Shown here piece after piece: positions 7,654 to 17,816 of a stretch of 64,000 nucleotides of DNA. Source of the stretch: Azoarcus sp. Aa7 (GTDB lineage: Bacteria > Pseudomonadota > Gammaproteobacteria > Burkholderiales > Rhodocyclaceae); assembly GCF_014822185.1 (NCBI RefSeq), contig NZ_QVLR01000062.1:1-64000 (forward strand), in the 5' to 3' direction. The notes below the pieces were generated by a model. It worked only from the letters and a program-made list of their open reading frames with translations. It was not told the DNA's origin and made no database searches. The number at the start of each line of letters is the position of its first letter. The first letter of the stretch is position 1. Made by a program: the position numbers and the translations under genes.

Positions 7654-10503
7654 ATGACCATTCAGCAAAGATCGACTTCTCACCTGTTCGGCAGCAATGC
7701 GCCGTTCATCGAGGAGCTTTACGAAAATTACCTTTCCGATCCGGCGTCGGTGCCGGAGTCGTGGCGTGCCTATTTCGACAACCTTCAGTCGCAGAGCGGC
7801 GCTGCGTTGCGTGACGTGGCGCATGGCCCCGTTATCGCCGCATTCGCCGAGATGGCCAAGCGCGGACAGGTGCGCACCGTTGTCTCCGAAGGCGACGACA
7901 AGCGTCAGGTAAGCACGCTCCAGCTTATCAATGCCTACCGCTTCCTGGGTAACCGCTGGGCGAATCTCGACCCGCTGCGTCGGACCGAGCGGCCTCATAT
8001 CGCCGAACTGGAGCCGTCGTACTATGGCTTCACCGAGGCGGACCTGTCCCGCAGCTTCAATACGGGTTCGTTCCACGGGTTTTCGACCGACCACGCCACG
8101 CTGCGCGAGATCCTCGAAGCGGTGCGTCAGACCTACTGCGGTTCGGTCGGCTCGGAATACATGTACATCTCCGACATTTCGCAGAAGCGCTGGATCCAGG
8201 CGCGCCTCGAGAGCGTGCGTGCGACGCCGCGTTACGATGCCGCGAAGAAAAAGCGCATCCTCGAGCGCACGACCGCTGCGGAAACGCTCGAACGCTATCT
8301 GCATACGAGGTACGTTGGTCAGAAGCGCTTCTCGCTGGAAGGCGGCGAGTCGGCGATCGTCGCGATGGACGAGCTGATCAGCGTTGCCGGTGCCCTTGGC
8401 GCGCAGGAAGTCGTCATCGGCATGGCTCACCGCGGCCGTCTGAACGTGCTCGTGAATACGCTGGGCAAGTCGCCGTCGATGCTGTTCTCGGAATTCGAGG
8501 GCAAGGCTGCTGCCGACCTGACCGCGGGTGACGTGAAGTACCACATGGGTTTCTCCAGCGACGTCATGACGTCGGGCGGTCCGATGCACCTCACTCTGGC
8601 GTTCAACCCGTCGCACCTGGAGATCATCAACCCGGTGGTCGAAGGTTCCGTGTACGCGCGTCAGGTGCGTCGCAACGACGAGGCCAAGGGGCAGGTCATC
8701 CCCGTCCTGATCCACGGTGACGCTGCCGTGGCGGGGCAGGGCGTGAACCAGGAAATGCTGAATTTCTCGCAGACCCGCGGCTACGGCACGGGCGGCACCG
8801 TTCACATCGTCGTCAACAACCAGATCGGCTTCACGACCTCGGACCCGCGCGACTACCGCAGCTCGCTGTATTGCACGGACATCTTCAAGATGGTCGAAGC
8901 GCCGATCTTCCACGTGAATGGTGACGATCCCGAAGCTGTTGCGTTCGCCACCCAGCTGGCCGTCGAGTTCCGCCAGGAATTCAAGAAGGACGTGGTCGTC
9001 GACATCATCTGCTTCCGCAAGCTCGGCCACAACGAGCAGGACGAGCCGATGGTGACGCAACCGCTGATGTATCGCACCATCCAGAAGCATGTGGGCACCC
9101 GCAAGCTGTATGCCGACCGTCTCGTCGCCGAGGGTACGTGCCAGGCGGATGAACCCGAGCGCATGATCGCCGAGTATCGCGAGCATCTCGATCGCGGCGA
9201 ACTCCTGTCCAATCCCGTTCTGCCCGGCCACAATCGCCAGTTCTCGGTGGACTGGACGCCGTTCCTCAAGAAGGCGTATAGCGACGAATGCGACACCGCG
9301 ATCCCGGTCAGCGAGATCAAGCGCCTTGGCGAGCGGCTGGCGACGATTCCGCAGACCTTTACGCTGCACTCGCGCGTCAAGAAGATCATCGACGACCGTG
9401 CGGCGATGGCCTGCGGCGACCAGGCGCTCGACTGGGGCATGGGCGAGAACCTCGCTTACGCCAGTCTGTTGGCCCAGGGTTTCCCCGTGCGGCTGTCCGG
9501 TGAAGACGTCGGTCGCGGCACCTTCTTCCATCGTCACGCCGTGCTGCACGACCAGAAGCGCGAGCGCTGGGACGAGGGTATCTACAAGCCGCTGGATCAC
9601 ATTCAGGACGGGCAGGCCGGCTTCCAGTGCCATGACTCGGTGCTCTCGGAAGAGGCGGTGCTGGCCTTCGAATACGGTTATTCGACGACCGAGCCGAATG
9701 AACTGGTCGTCTGGGAAGCCCAGTTCGGCGACTTCGTGAACGGCGCGCAGGTCGTGATCGACCAGTTCATCAGCTCCGGCGAAGCGAAGTGGGGCCGGCT
9801 GAGCGGCCTTGTGATGATGCTGCCGCACGGTTATGAAGGGCAGGGTCCCGAGCATTCGTCGTGCCGTCCCGAGCGCTTCATGAGCCTCGCCGCCGAGAAC
9901 AACTGGCAGATCTGCGTCCCGACGACGCCGGCCCAGGTGTTCCATCTGCTGCGTCGCCAGATGCTGCGCAAGCTGCGCAAGCCGCTCATCATCGTCACGC
10001 CGAAGTCGCTGCTGCGCCACAAGGAAGCGATCTCGACGATCGACGAACTGGCTACCGGCAGCTTCCAGACCGTGATCCCCGAGGCCGAGAAGCTCGATCC
10101 GAAGAAGGTCAAGCGCGTGGTGCTGTGCCAGGGCAAGATCTACTACGAACTGCTCGCCCATCGTCGCGAGAACAAGATCACCGATACGGCGCTCGTCCGT
10201 ATCGAGCAGATCTATCCGTTCCCGACCGAAGCCTTCGCCGCGGCGATCAACCAGTTCCCGAACGCCAAGGAAGTCGTCTGGGTCCAGGAAGAGCCGCGCA
10301 ACCAGGGTGCGTGGTACTGGCTGGCGTCGCGTCAGCACCTGGTCAACGTGCTGGGCACGAAGCGCAAACTGCTGCTCGTCAGCCGTCCCGCTTCGGCGTC
10401 GCCTGCGGTCGGCTATTACGCCAAGCACAACGCGCAGCAGAAAGCTGTATTGGAAAACGCATTCGGTCCCATCCAGGACACGACGCAACAATCACCCAAC
10501 TAA
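7654..10503 (+). CDS. sucA: 2-oxoglutarate dehydrogenase E1 component
   Basis: This 949-residue thiamine-diphosphate enzyme decarboxylates 2-oxoglutarate and loads the succinyl group on the E2 lipoyl arm. The N-terminal segment SHLFGSNAPFIEELYENYLSD (E2/E3-binding type) is followed by the catalytic region with VVIGMAHRGRLNVLVNTLGK. The transketolase-like half includes VLSEEAVLAFEYGYSTTEPN and VWEAQFGDFVNGAQVVIDQF. Length is normal for the family. It is first in sucA-odhB-lpdA; an ATG with a GGTGG ribosome site opens it. Confidence 0.97.
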   Translation: MTIQQRSTSHLFGSNAPFIEELYENYLSDPASVPESWRAYFDNLQSQSGAALRDVAHGPVIAAFAEMAKRGQVRTVVSEGDDKRQVSTLQLINAYRFLGNRWANLDPLRRTERPHIAELEPSYYGFTEADLSRSFNTGSFHGFSTDHATLREILEAVRQTYCGSVGSEYMYISDISQKRWIQARLESVRATPRYDAAKKKRILERTTAAETLERYLHTRYVGQKRFSLEGGESAIVAMDELISVAGALGAQEVVIGMAHRGRLNVLVNTLGKSPSMLFSEFEGKAAADLTAGDVKYHMGFSSDVMTSGGPMHLTLAFNPSHLEIINPVVEGSVYARQVRRNDEAKGQVIPVLIHGDAAVAGQGVNQEMLNFSQTRGYGTGGTVHIVVNNQIGFTTSDPRDYRSSLYCTDIFKMVEAPIFHVNGDDPEAVAFATQLAVEFRQEFKKDVVVDIICFRKLGHNEQDEPMVTQPLMYRTIQKHVGTRKLYADRLVAEGTCQADEPERMIAEYREHLDRGELLSNPVLPGHNRQFSVDWTPFLKKAYSDECDTAIPVSEIKRLGERLATIPQTFTLHSRVKKIIDDRAAMACGDQALDWGMGENLAYASLLAQGFPVRLSGEDVGRGTFFHRHAVLHDQKRERWDEGIYKPLDHIQDGQAGFQCHDSVLSEEAVLAFEYGYSTTEPNELVVWEAQFGDFVNGAQVVIDQFISSGEAKWGRLSGLVMMLPHGYEGQGPEHSSCRPERFMSLAAENNWQICVPTTPAQVFHLLRRQMLRKLRKPLIIVTPKSLLRHKEAISTIDELATGSFQTVIPEAEKLDPKKVKRVVLCQGKIYYELLAHRRENKITDTALVRIEQIYPFPTEAFAAAINQFPNAKEVVWVQEEPRNQGAWYWLASRQHLVNVLGTKRKLLLVSRPASASPAVGYYAKHNAQQKAVLENAFGPIQDTTQQSPN

Positions 10504-10536
10504 TAAGCAAAAGCTCGAACTTCGGGAGAAGGATAC

Positions 10537-11718
10537 ATGCTGATTGAAGTGAAAGTTCCGCAACTGTCGGAATCGGTTTCTGAAGCCACCCTGGTTTCGT
10601 GGCACAAGAAGGAAGGCGATGCGGTGTCGCGCGATGAGAACCTGATCGACATCGAGACGGACAAGGTGGTCCTCGAGACCCCGGCACCGGCCGATGGCGT
10701 GCTCGTCAAAATCGTCAAGGCGAACGGCGAGAATGTGACGTCGGGCGAACTGATCGCCCAGATCGACACCGAAGCCAAGGTGGCCGCCGGTGCAGCGGCT
10801 CCTGCGGCTGCCCCAGCGGCGGCTGCAGCACCGTCGGCCGCTGCGGCCGGAGCAGCCAGCCCGGCTGCGCGCAAGATTCTCGAAGAGAAGGGAATCGCGA
10901 GCTCCGACGTCGCCGGTTCCGGTCGCGGCGGGCGCGTGACGAAGGAGGATGCGGTTGCGGCTCAGCCGCGCGCTGTCGCTCCGGCCACGGCACCGGCCTC
11001 GCTGGCCCTGACCGGTGAGCGTCCGGAAGAGCGCGTGCCGATGACCCGTCTGCGCCAGCGCATCGCCGAGCGCCTGATCCAGTCGAAGAACGAAAACGCG
11101 ATCCTGACGACGTTCAACGAAGTGAACATGGCTCCGGTCATGGCGCTGCGCAAGCAGTACGGCGACAAGTTCGAGAAGGCGCACGGCGTGCGTCTCGGCT
11201 TCATGGGCTTCTTCGTCAAGGCTGCGGTTGCTGCCCTGAAGAAGTTCCCCGTCCTGAACGCGTCGGTTGACGGCACGGACATCATCTACCACGGCTACAT
11301 CGACATCGGTATCGCAGTCGGTTCGCCGCGCGGCCTCGTGGTGCCCATCCTGCGTGATGCGGACCAGATGTCGATCGCCGACATCGAGAAGAAGATCGCC
11401 GAGTTCGGCCAGAAGGCGAAGGACGGCAAGTTGTCGCTCGAGGAGCTCTCCGGCGGCACCTTCTCGATTTCCAACGGCGGCGTGTTCGGCTCGATGTTGT
11501 CGACGCCGATCATCAACCCGCCGCAGTCGGCCATTCTTGGCATCCATGCGACCAAGGACCGCCCGGTGGTCGAAAACGGCCAGATCGTGATCCGTCCGAT
11601 CAACTACCTGGCCATGTCGTACGACCACCGCATCATCGACGGCCGCGAAGCCGTGCTCGGCCTCGTGACGATGAAGGAAGCGCTGGAAGATCCGGCCCGT
11701 CTGATCCTCGACGTGTAA
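10537..11718 (+). CDS. odhB: 2-oxoglutarate dehydrogenase E2, dihydrolipoyl succinyltransferase
   Basis: This 393-residue protein has one N-terminal lipoyl domain (about 1-77) with the lipoylated K43 in [16 protein letters not shown]. An Ala/Pro linker (about 84-108) and a peripheral-subunit-binding domain ([21 protein letters not shown]) follow. The catalytic acyltransferase domain ends with the active-site histidine in [15 protein letters not shown]. It forms the core that receives succinyl from SucA and passes it to CoA. It follows sucA by 33 bp. Confidence 0.97.
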   Translation: MLIEVKVPQLSESVSEATLVSWHKKEGDAVSRDENLIDIETDKVVLETPAPADGVLVKIVKANGENVTSGELIAQIDTEAKVAAGAAAPAAAPAAAAAPSAAAAGAASPAARKILEEKGIASSDVAGSGRGGRVTKEDAVAAQPRAVAPATAPASLALTGERPEERVPMTRLRQRIAERLIQSKNENAILTTFNEVNMAPVMALRKQYGDKFEKAHGVRLGFMGFFVKAAVAALKKFPVLNASVDGTDIIYHGYIDIGIAVGSPRGLVVPILRDADQMSIADIEKKIAEFGQKAKDGKLSLEELSGGTFSISNGGVFGSMLSTPIINPPQSAILGIHATKDRPVVENGQIVIRPINYLAMSYDHRIIDGREAVLGLVTMKEALEDPARLILDV

Positions 11719-11728
11719 TCGACACAGT

Positions 11729-11783
11729 GCGTGGTGTCCCGTCGGACCGGTGCGTCCGGCGTGGCACCACGCTTTTCCTTTTT
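11729..11783 (+). terminator. Hairpin between odhB and lpdA
   Basis: The stem GCGTGGTG / CACCACGC (11729-11736 with 11765-11772) is followed by TTTTCCTTTTT, only 11 bases before the lpdA ribosome site. It could terminate some transcripts after odhB, or stabilise the message end. Some readthrough or a separate lpdA promoter is then implied. Confidence 0.6.
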
Positions 11784-11794
11784 CGGAGTGAATG

Positions 11795-13225
11795 ATGGCT
11801 GACAAGCAATTCGACGTACTCGTCATCGGCGGTGGGCCTGGCGGGTATGTAGCGGCGATTCGTGCCGCACAACTGGGTTTCAAGACGGCGTGCGCCGAGT
11901 CCAATCCGTACGCCGATCCGAAGGGCGAGCCGCGTCTTGGCGGTACCTGCCTGAACGTCGGGTGCATCCCGTCGAAGGCGCTGCTGCACACCTCGCACCT
12001 GTTCGAGGAGGCGGAGCACGCTTTCGAGGGCCAGGGCATCAAGGTGAGCGGCGGGGTGAGCATCGACGTTCCGACGATGATCGGTCGCAAGAACAAGGTC
12101 GTAGACCAGCTCACGCAGGGAATCAAGGGCCTGTTCAAGAAGAACAAGGTGACCTTCCTGGCGGGGCACGGCAGCTTCGAAAGCGCCGGCGCCGGCGGTT
12201 ATGTCGTCAAGGTCGGCAACGAAACGGTCGAGGCCAAGCACGTCATCATCGCGACGGGCTCCAAGCCCCGTCATCTGCCCGGCATTCCGGTCGACAACAA
12301 GATCGTTTGCGACAACGTCGGTGCGCTGGACTTCGATGCGGTTCCGAAGAAGCTGGGCGTCATCGGCGCCGGTGTGATCGGACTGGAGATGGGTTCGGTG
12401 TGGCGTCGTCTGGGTGCGGAAGTGACCGTGCTGGAAGCGCTGCCGGATTTCATGGGCTTCGCCGACGTGGATGTGGCCAAGGAAGCGCTGAAAGTTTTCG
12501 CGAAGCAGGGACTCAAGATCGAGACCGGCGTGACCATCGGCGACACGAAAGTCACCAAGAAGGGCGTGTCGATCGCCTACACCGACAAGGACGGCAAGGA
12601 AGCGAAGCTCGATTGCGATCGCCTGATCGTGTCCGTCGGCCGCGTTCCGAATACCGATGGCCTGAACGCCGCTGCAGTCGGCCTGAACGTGAATGAACGT
12701 GGCCAGATCGTCGTCGACGGACACTGCAAGAGCAATCTGCCGAACGTCTACGCGGTCGGTGACGTCGTCCGTGGGCCGATGCTCGCGCACAAGGCGATGG
12801 AAGAGGCTGTCATGGTGGCTGAAGTCATTGCGGGGCAGGCCGGGCACTGCAACCCGGACATGGTTCCCGGCGTGATCTATACGTCTCCGGAGATCGCCTG
12901 GGTCGGCAAGACCGAGCAGCAGCTCAAGACCGAAGGCGTCGCTTACCGGGCCGGCAAGATTCCGTTCATGGCAAACGGCCGTGCGCTCGGCTCCGGCGAC
13001 CCCACGGGCTTCGTCAAGATGCTGGCCTGCGCTTCGACCGATCGCATCCTCGGTGTGCATATCATCGGCGCCAATGCTTCCGAGCTGATCTCGGAAGCCG
13101 TCGTCGCGATGGAGTTCGGCGCGGCGTCGGAAGACTTGGCGCGCATCTGCCACGCTCACCCGACGCTGTCGGAAGTGGTGCACGAGGCTGCGCTCGCAGT
13201 GGACAAGCGTCCGCTGCATTTCTGA
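11795..13225 (+). CDS. lpdA: Dihydrolipoyl dehydrogenase (E3)
   Basis: This flavoprotein of about 476 residues reoxidises the dihydrolipoyl groups of E2 with NAD. The N-terminal FAD fold [21 protein letters not shown] is followed by the redox disulfide in [16 protein letters not shown]. An NAD-binding [20 protein letters not shown] precedes the C-terminal dimer interface, which contains the catalytic [13 protein letters not shown]. Two adjacent ATGs (11792, 11795) are possible. The second has better spacing from GGAG and gives the usual MADKQFDV start. Confidence 0.96.
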   Translation: MADKQFDVLVIGGGPGGYVAAIRAAQLGFKTACAESNPYADPKGEPRLGGTCLNVGCIPSKALLHTSHLFEEAEHAFEGQGIKVSGGVSIDVPTMIGRKNKVVDQLTQGIKGLFKKNKVTFLAGHGSFESAGAGGYVVKVGNETVEAKHVIIATGSKPRHLPGIPVDNKIVCDNVGALDFDAVPKKLGVIGAGVIGLEMGSVWRRLGAEVTVLEALPDFMGFADVDVAKEALKVFAKQGLKIETGVTIGDTKVTKKGVSIAYTDKDGKEAKLDCDRLIVSVGRVPNTDGLNAAAVGLNVNERGQIVVDGHCKSNLPNVYAVGDVVRGPMLAHKAMEEAVMVAEVIAGQAGHCNPDMVPGVIYTSPEIAWVGKTEQQLKTEGVAYRAGKIPFMANGRALGSGDPTGFVKMLACASTDRILGVHIIGANASELISEAVVAMEFGAASEDLARICHAHPTLSEVVHEAALAVDKRPLHF

Positions 13226-13250
13226 TCGGCCTTCCGGCTGGTCGCTCGCG

Positions 13251-13287
13251 GGGTGGTGCGGGATAATCCCGGACCACCCTCGTTTTT
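13251..13287 (+). terminator. Terminator after lpdA
   Basis: A long hairpin GGGTGGTGCGGGAT / ATCCCGGACCACCC with one mismatch (13251-13279) is followed by TCGTTTTTT. It closes the odh unit before zapE. Confidence 0.8.
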
Positions 13288-13313
13288 TCGCATTACGGTT
13301 TCAGGCAGGTTCC

Positions 13314-14426
13314 ATGTCCCATCGCGTCCTGAATGTCCCGCAGTACGGGATGCTCGAGGCCTACGAGGCCCAACTCGCTGCTCGTGGTTACAAGTCGGAT
13401 CCGGAGCAGCGCGCCGCTGCACAGCGATTGCAAACACTTTATACGGATCTTGTCGGATTCAAGGTGGCGCGGCGCAGCACCCTGCGAAAACTCTTCGCGC
13501 GGCCGGAGATGCCGCGCAGCGTGTATTTCTGGGGGGGAGTGGGGCGCGGAAAAAGCTTCCTGATGGACTGCTTTTACGATTCGGTGCCGTATCAGCGCAA
13601 GCGCCGGGTGCACTTCCATGCCTTCATGCAAGAGGTGCAGAACGACCTGAAGGAATTCAACAACGAACCGGATCCCTTGCAGCGCGTTGCAGACCGCGTC
13701 GCGAAGGAAACGCGGCTGTTGTGCTTCGACGAATTTCACGTGTCCGACATCGCCGATGCGATGATTCTCGGGCGCCTGCTCGATGCGCTGTTCGCTCGCG
13801 GGGTCATCTTCGTGATGACTTCGAACTATCCGCCGGATGGCCTGTATCCGAACGGCCTGCAGCGCATCAACTTCATGCCGACGATCCAGATGATCAAGGA
13901 GCGCTTTGACGTTTTCGAGGTCGATCACGGTACGGATTACCGACTGCGAACCCTGGAGCAGATGGAAATCTACCTCGTGCCGGCCGACGAGGCCGCAGAG
14001 CGCAAGATGCGCGGAGATTTCTATCATCTTGCGGCGAGCGAGCCGACGGCGGGAGTGATCGACCTGTTCGAGCGCAGGCTGCCGGTTCTCGGTCACGCGA
14101 CCGGCGTGATCTGGTTCGACTTCGCAACCCTCTGCGGTGGGCCCCGCTCGCAGAACGATTATCTCGAGATCGCGCGGGAACACCACACGCTGATCCTGTC
14201 GGGAATCCCGCGAATGAACGCAGGAAACGCCTCGGAGGCGCGGCGTTTCACCTGGCTTGTAGACGTCTTGTACGATCACCGGGTAAAACTGATCGCCAGC
14301 GCCGAGGTCGACGCTGCGGAACTCTACACGCAGGGGCATAACGCGCATGAATTCGTCCGTACGGTAAGCCGGCTGATCGAGATGCGCAGCCGTGAATACC
14401 TTGCGCAGGGCCACCGCGTAGATTGA
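13314..14426 (+). CDS. zapE: Cell division protein ZapE (AFG1-like ATPase)
   Basis: This 370-residue AFG1/LACE1-family ATPase has a Walker A in YFWGGVGRGKSFLMD and a Walker B in LLCFDEFHVSDIADA. It also has a downstream sensor region (MTSNYPPDGLYPNGLQR). In Escherichia coli ZapE contacts FtsZ at the constricting ring; in mitochondria Afg1 assists turnover of respiratory subunits. Length is typical. It follows the lpdA terminator and precedes the helicase by 37 bp. Confidence 0.93.
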   Translation: MSHRVLNVPQYGMLEAYEAQLAARGYKSDPEQRAAAQRLQTLYTDLVGFKVARRSTLRKLFARPEMPRSVYFWGGVGRGKSFLMDCFYDSVPYQRKRRVHFHAFMQEVQNDLKEFNNEPDPLQRVADRVAKETRLLCFDEFHVSDIADAMILGRLLDALFARGVIFVMTSNYPPDGLYPNGLQRINFMPTIQMIKERFDVFEVDHGTDYRLRTLEQMEIYLVPADEAAERKMRGDFYHLAASEPTAGVIDLFERRLPVLGHATGVIWFDFATLCGGPRSQNDYLEIAREHHTLILSGIPRMNAGNASEARRFTWLVDVLYDHRVKLIASAEVDAAELYTQGHNAHEFVRTVSRLIEMRSREYLAQGHRVD

Positions 14427-14463
14427 GCCCGAAACTGGCCAATCGGGGAGCCGTGGATCAACG

Positions 14464-16419
14464 ATGACCGATCTGGAAACCGCCTTTTCGCCGGACGGCC
14501 CTCTCGCAGCGGCGATTCCGTCGTTCCGTCCGCGAGCGCAGCAGCTCGAGATGGCCTGCCACATTGCGGATGCGCTGCGCGAAAACCGCGTTCTGGTGGC
14601 CGAAGCTGGCACCGGCACGGGAAAGACCTTTGCCTATCTTGTGCCAGCCCTGCTCTCCGGCGGAAAGGTCATCCTGTCCACCGGGACGAAAACGCTGCAG
14701 GACCAGCTTTTCAATCGCGACCTTCCGACCATTCGGGCAGCGCTGAAGGTGCCTGTCACGATCGCGCTGCTGAAGGGGCGCGCGAACTATGTGTGTCCCT
14801 ATCATCTGGAGCGCAACGCGCGCGACGGGCGTTTCCTTACTGCACAGGATGCCGCGGATTTGCGCGCGATCGCGAGATTCGCCCAGATCACCCAAAGCGG
14901 TGACAAGGCCGAATGCAGCGAAGTGCGGGAGGATTCGCCCGCGTGGTTTGCCGCGACATCCACACGCGACAACTGTTTGGGGCAGGAATGCCCCGATGTG
15001 AAGGAATGTTTCGTGCTGGCTGCCCGGCGCGCGGCGATGGATGCAGACGTGGTGGTCGTGAATCACCACCTCTTCTTCGCCGATGTGATGTTGCGCGACG
15101 AAGGGATGGGGGAGCTGCTGCCGTCCTGCAACGCAGTGATTTTCGACGAGGCCCATCAGCTTCCCGAAACTGCCAGCCTGTTCTTTGGCGAGAGCGTGTC
15201 GACGGCCCAGATCCTCGAACTCGCGCGCGACACTCGATCGGAAACCCTCGCTGGCGCACGTGATTGCCGGGATCTCATCGACGCCACACGCGCGCTTGAG
15301 AAGGCAGCTCGCGATTTCCGGCTGGCCTTCGGAAGCGAGCCCGCACGTCTCTCGGCCGCACAGGTCGCGGCACTGCCGGATTTCGCCAAATGCCTCGACG
15401 CGCTGAATGGCGAAATCGATGCATTTGCCGCAGTACTCGAAACGCAGGCCGAACGCAGCGAGGGGTTGGCGAACTGCCTGCGTCGCACGGCCGAGATCGG
15501 CGAACGGGTTGTCCGCTGGCGCTCGCCGGACGCGGGTGAATTCATCCGCTGGGTCGAGGTGTTTCCGCAGTCCGCTGCGCTCAATGCGACCCCGCTTCAT
15601 GTCTCGGGCGTCTTCCGGCGCCAGTTGGAGAGTCATCCCCGGGCGTGGATCTTCACCTCGGCGACGCTGGCTGTCGGACAGAATTTCACCCATTACTGCA
15701 ACGAGATGGGACTGAGCTGGATCGACCCTCCACCGGTCACGGCCGTGTGGGGGAGCCCCTTCGACTACGCGAAGCAGGCGCTGCTGTACGCACCGGCCGG
15801 CATGCCCGATCCGAACCACCCCGAGTATGCGGAGGCCGTCGCACGCGTCGCCTTGCCCCTGATTCGCGCCGCGCGTGGGCGGACCTTCGTGCTGTGCACG
15901 TCCCTGCGCGCGATGAAGCGCATCCACGGACTGATCGGCGACGGGCTGGAACGCGCGGGCGAAAAGCTGCCTCTGTTGCTGCAGGGCGAAGGGTCGCGTT
16001 CCGAGCTGCTGGATCGCTTCCGGCGTCTGGGGAACGCGGTGCTCGTCGCAAGCCAGAGCTTCTGGGAGGGCGTCGATGTGCCCGGCGACGCCCTGTCGGT
16101 AGTCGTCATCGACAAACTGCCCTTCGCGCCGCCGGACGACCCCGTGCTCGCTGCGCGGGTGGAGCATCTGCAGAAGAGCGGGCACAATCCGTTCATGCAC
16201 TACCAGTTGCCGCGCGCAGTGATCAACATGAAGCAGGGGGCAGGCCGCCTGATTCGCAGCGAGCGCGATCTTGGCGTGCTGTGCATCTGCGATCCGCGAA
16301 TGATCGACAAGCAGTATGGCAAGATCGTCTGGCGGAGCCTGCCGCCGATGCGGCGTACCCGCGCCGAAGCGGAGGCCGTCGCCTTCCTCGAGCAACTCCC
16401 GCCCCCCGGCGGAGCCTGA
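14464..16419 (+). CDS. DinG/YoaA-type ATP-dependent DNA helicase with Fe-S cluster
   Basis: This 651-residue superfamily 2 helicase of the XPD/DinG group has a Walker A in VAEAGTGTGKTFAYLVPAL (about residue 42) and DEAHQ (about 226). The C-terminal motifs include SQSFWEGVDVPG and QGAGRLIRSERD. Four cysteines in YVCPYHLER and DNCLGQECPDVKECF fit the 4Fe-4S cluster of this group. It unwinds 5'-to-3' and helps resolve damaged forks or R-loops. The length is nearer YoaA than the longer DinG, so the exact symbol is left open. Confidence 0.92.
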   Translation: MTDLETAFSPDGPLAAAIPSFRPRAQQLEMACHIADALRENRVLVAEAGTGTGKTFAYLVPALLSGGKVILSTGTKTLQDQLFNRDLPTIRAALKVPVTIALLKGRANYVCPYHLERNARDGRFLTAQDAADLRAIARFAQITQSGDKAECSEVREDSPAWFAATSTRDNCLGQECPDVKECFVLAARRAAMDADVVVVNHHLFFADVMLRDEGMGELLPSCNAVIFDEAHQLPETASLFFGESVSTAQILELARDTRSETLAGARDCRDLIDATRALEKAARDFRLAFGSEPARLSAAQVAALPDFAKCLDALNGEIDAFAAVLETQAERSEGLANCLRRTAEIGERVVRWRSPDAGEFIRWVEVFPQSAALNATPLHVSGVFRRQLESHPRAWIFTSATLAVGQNFTHYCNEMGLSWIDPPPVTAVWGSPFDYAKQALLYAPAGMPDPNHPEYAEAVARVALPLIRAARGRTFVLCTSLRAMKRIHGLIGDGLERAGEKLPLLLQGEGSRSELLDRFRRLGNAVLVASQSFWEGVDVPGDALSVVVIDKLPFAPPDDPVLAARVEHLQKSGHNPFMHYQLPRAVINMKQGAGRLIRSERDLGVLCICDPRMIDKQYGKIVWRSLPPMRRTRAEAEAVAFLEQLPPPGGA

Positions 16420-16443
16420 TTCGCCATCGACCCGGGAACACCC

Positions 16444-17778
16444 ATGACTGCGACGTCGGCACTGGCAAGAGATCCCCTCATCCAGGCGATCGCAGAGGGC
16501 GACTGCGAGGATATCGTCGAACGCATGAATCGCGGCTGCCAGTGCGTTTCGCTGGATCATGCCCGTTTGAAGGCCGAGCTCGAACGCGATCCGCGCGATG
16601 GTGCATTGCTCGCGACGATCAATGCGACCCGGCCCCACCTTTTCGCCGATTCCGTCGCGTTCGTCGCCGAGCGGCATCTTAACGCGGCGGCTGCACTCGT
16701 CGAGGCGGTCGAGCGCGTCATCAACTTGCCCGGCTGGCAGTCCGCGGTGCTGGAATGCGCACCGGCGAGCGCGCGTATCGATTGCGCGGCAAGCGGAGTG
16801 TTTCTCGGCTTCGATTTCCATCTCGGGGCGGACGGCCCGCGACTCATCGAAATCAACACCAACGCCGGCGGCGGATTGCTGAACGTCGCGCTGGCGCGTG
16901 CGCAGCGCGCATGCTGCGCCGAAGTGGCGCCGTTGGCGGCCCGGAGCGACGAAGACCCGGAACGCGCGTTCCTGGAGATGTTCGTGTCCGAGTGGCGCGC
17001 CGTCCGTGGCGACGCGCCGCTGCGCACCGTTGCGATCGTCGATCGCGATCCGCAGAGCCAGTATCTCCTGCCCGAATTCCTGCTGTTCCAGCGACTGTTC
17101 GAGCGCCACGGGCTGAAGGCGTGGATCTGCGATCCCGCCGCTCTGCGCTTTGTCGGGGGGCGACTTCTGCTCGACGGTGAGGAAGTGGACCTCGTGTATA
17201 ACCGGCTCACCGACTTCAGCCTCGACGAGCCCGCCTCGACTGCCCTCGCGGAGGCGTGGCAAGCGCAGGCTGCCGTGATCACGCCGCACCCGCGCGCGCA
17301 TGCGCTGTATGCAGACAAAGGCAACCTGGCGCTTCTGTGCGACGCCGGTTTCCTGCAGTCGCTGGGTATCGACGCCGCCACGCGAGGCGTCCTCGTGACA
17401 GGAATCCCGCGCACCGTGCGTGTACGGGCGGAGGATGCCGATTCATTGTGGAAACACCGGCGCGAACTGTTCTTCAAGCCCGCGACGGGTTACGGCAGTC
17501 GCGCCGCGTACCGTGGCGACAAGCTTACCCGCAGTGTATTCGCGAGCATCCTTGCAGGCGACTACATCGCTCAGGCGCTCGTTCCCCCGAGCGCCCGGCG
17601 CCTGTCCGTGGAAGGCGTGGCCACGGATCTCAAGATGGACCTGCGGGTCTATGCTTATCGAGGCGTGGTGCAATTGGCGGCCGCACGCCTGTACCGGGGC
17701 CAGACGACCAACTTCCGTACGCCGGGGGGCGGTTTTGCAACGGTCGTTGCCTTGCCGTGTGCGCAGCGCGGCGCTTGA
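16444..17778 (+). CDS. Uncharacterised ATP-grasp-like protein
   Basis: I do not recognise a named family for this 444-residue protein. It carries RLIEINTNAGGGLLN (about 134-148), which resembles the metal/ATP site of glutathione-synthase-like ATP-grasp enzymes. The C-terminal third has FFKPATGYGSRAAYRGDKL and DLKMDLRVYAYRGVVQLAAAR, also like ATP-grasp strands, ending with TTNFRTPGGGFATVV. The order of these motifs suggests a permuted or double arrangement. It sits 25 bp after the helicase and 38 bp before mobB, probably cotranscribed. A ligase activity on an amino acid or peptide substrate is a fair guess; the substrate is unknown. Confidence 0.6.
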   Translation: MTATSALARDPLIQAIAEGDCEDIVERMNRGCQCVSLDHARLKAELERDPRDGALLATINATRPHLFADSVAFVAERHLNAAAALVEAVERVINLPGWQSAVLECAPASARIDCAASGVFLGFDFHLGADGPRLIEINTNAGGGLLNVALARAQRACCAEVAPLAARSDEDPERAFLEMFVSEWRAVRGDAPLRTVAIVDRDPQSQYLLPEFLLFQRLFERHGLKAWICDPAALRFVGGRLLLDGEEVDLVYNRLTDFSLDEPASTALAEAWQAQAAVITPHPRAHALYADKGNLALLCDAGFLQSLGIDAATRGVLVTGIPRTVRVRAEDADSLWKHRRELFFKPATGYGSRAAYRGDKLTRSVFASILAGDYIAQALVPPSARRLSVEGVATDLKMDLRVYAYRGVVQLAAARLYRGQTTNFRTPGGGFATVVALPCAQRGA

Positions 17779-17816
17779 GTTATTCTTCCTTTCCGCCAAT
17801 GGAAGACACCAACACG

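Noticed and set aside
7516-10491. 991-codon minus-strand frame opposite sucA
   Set aside because: Shadow of sucA; no domain or ribosome site supports it.
14458-17301. 947-codon minus-strand frame opposite the helicase and ATP-grasp-like gene
   Set aside because: Shadow frame covering two genes with clear motifs on the plus strand.
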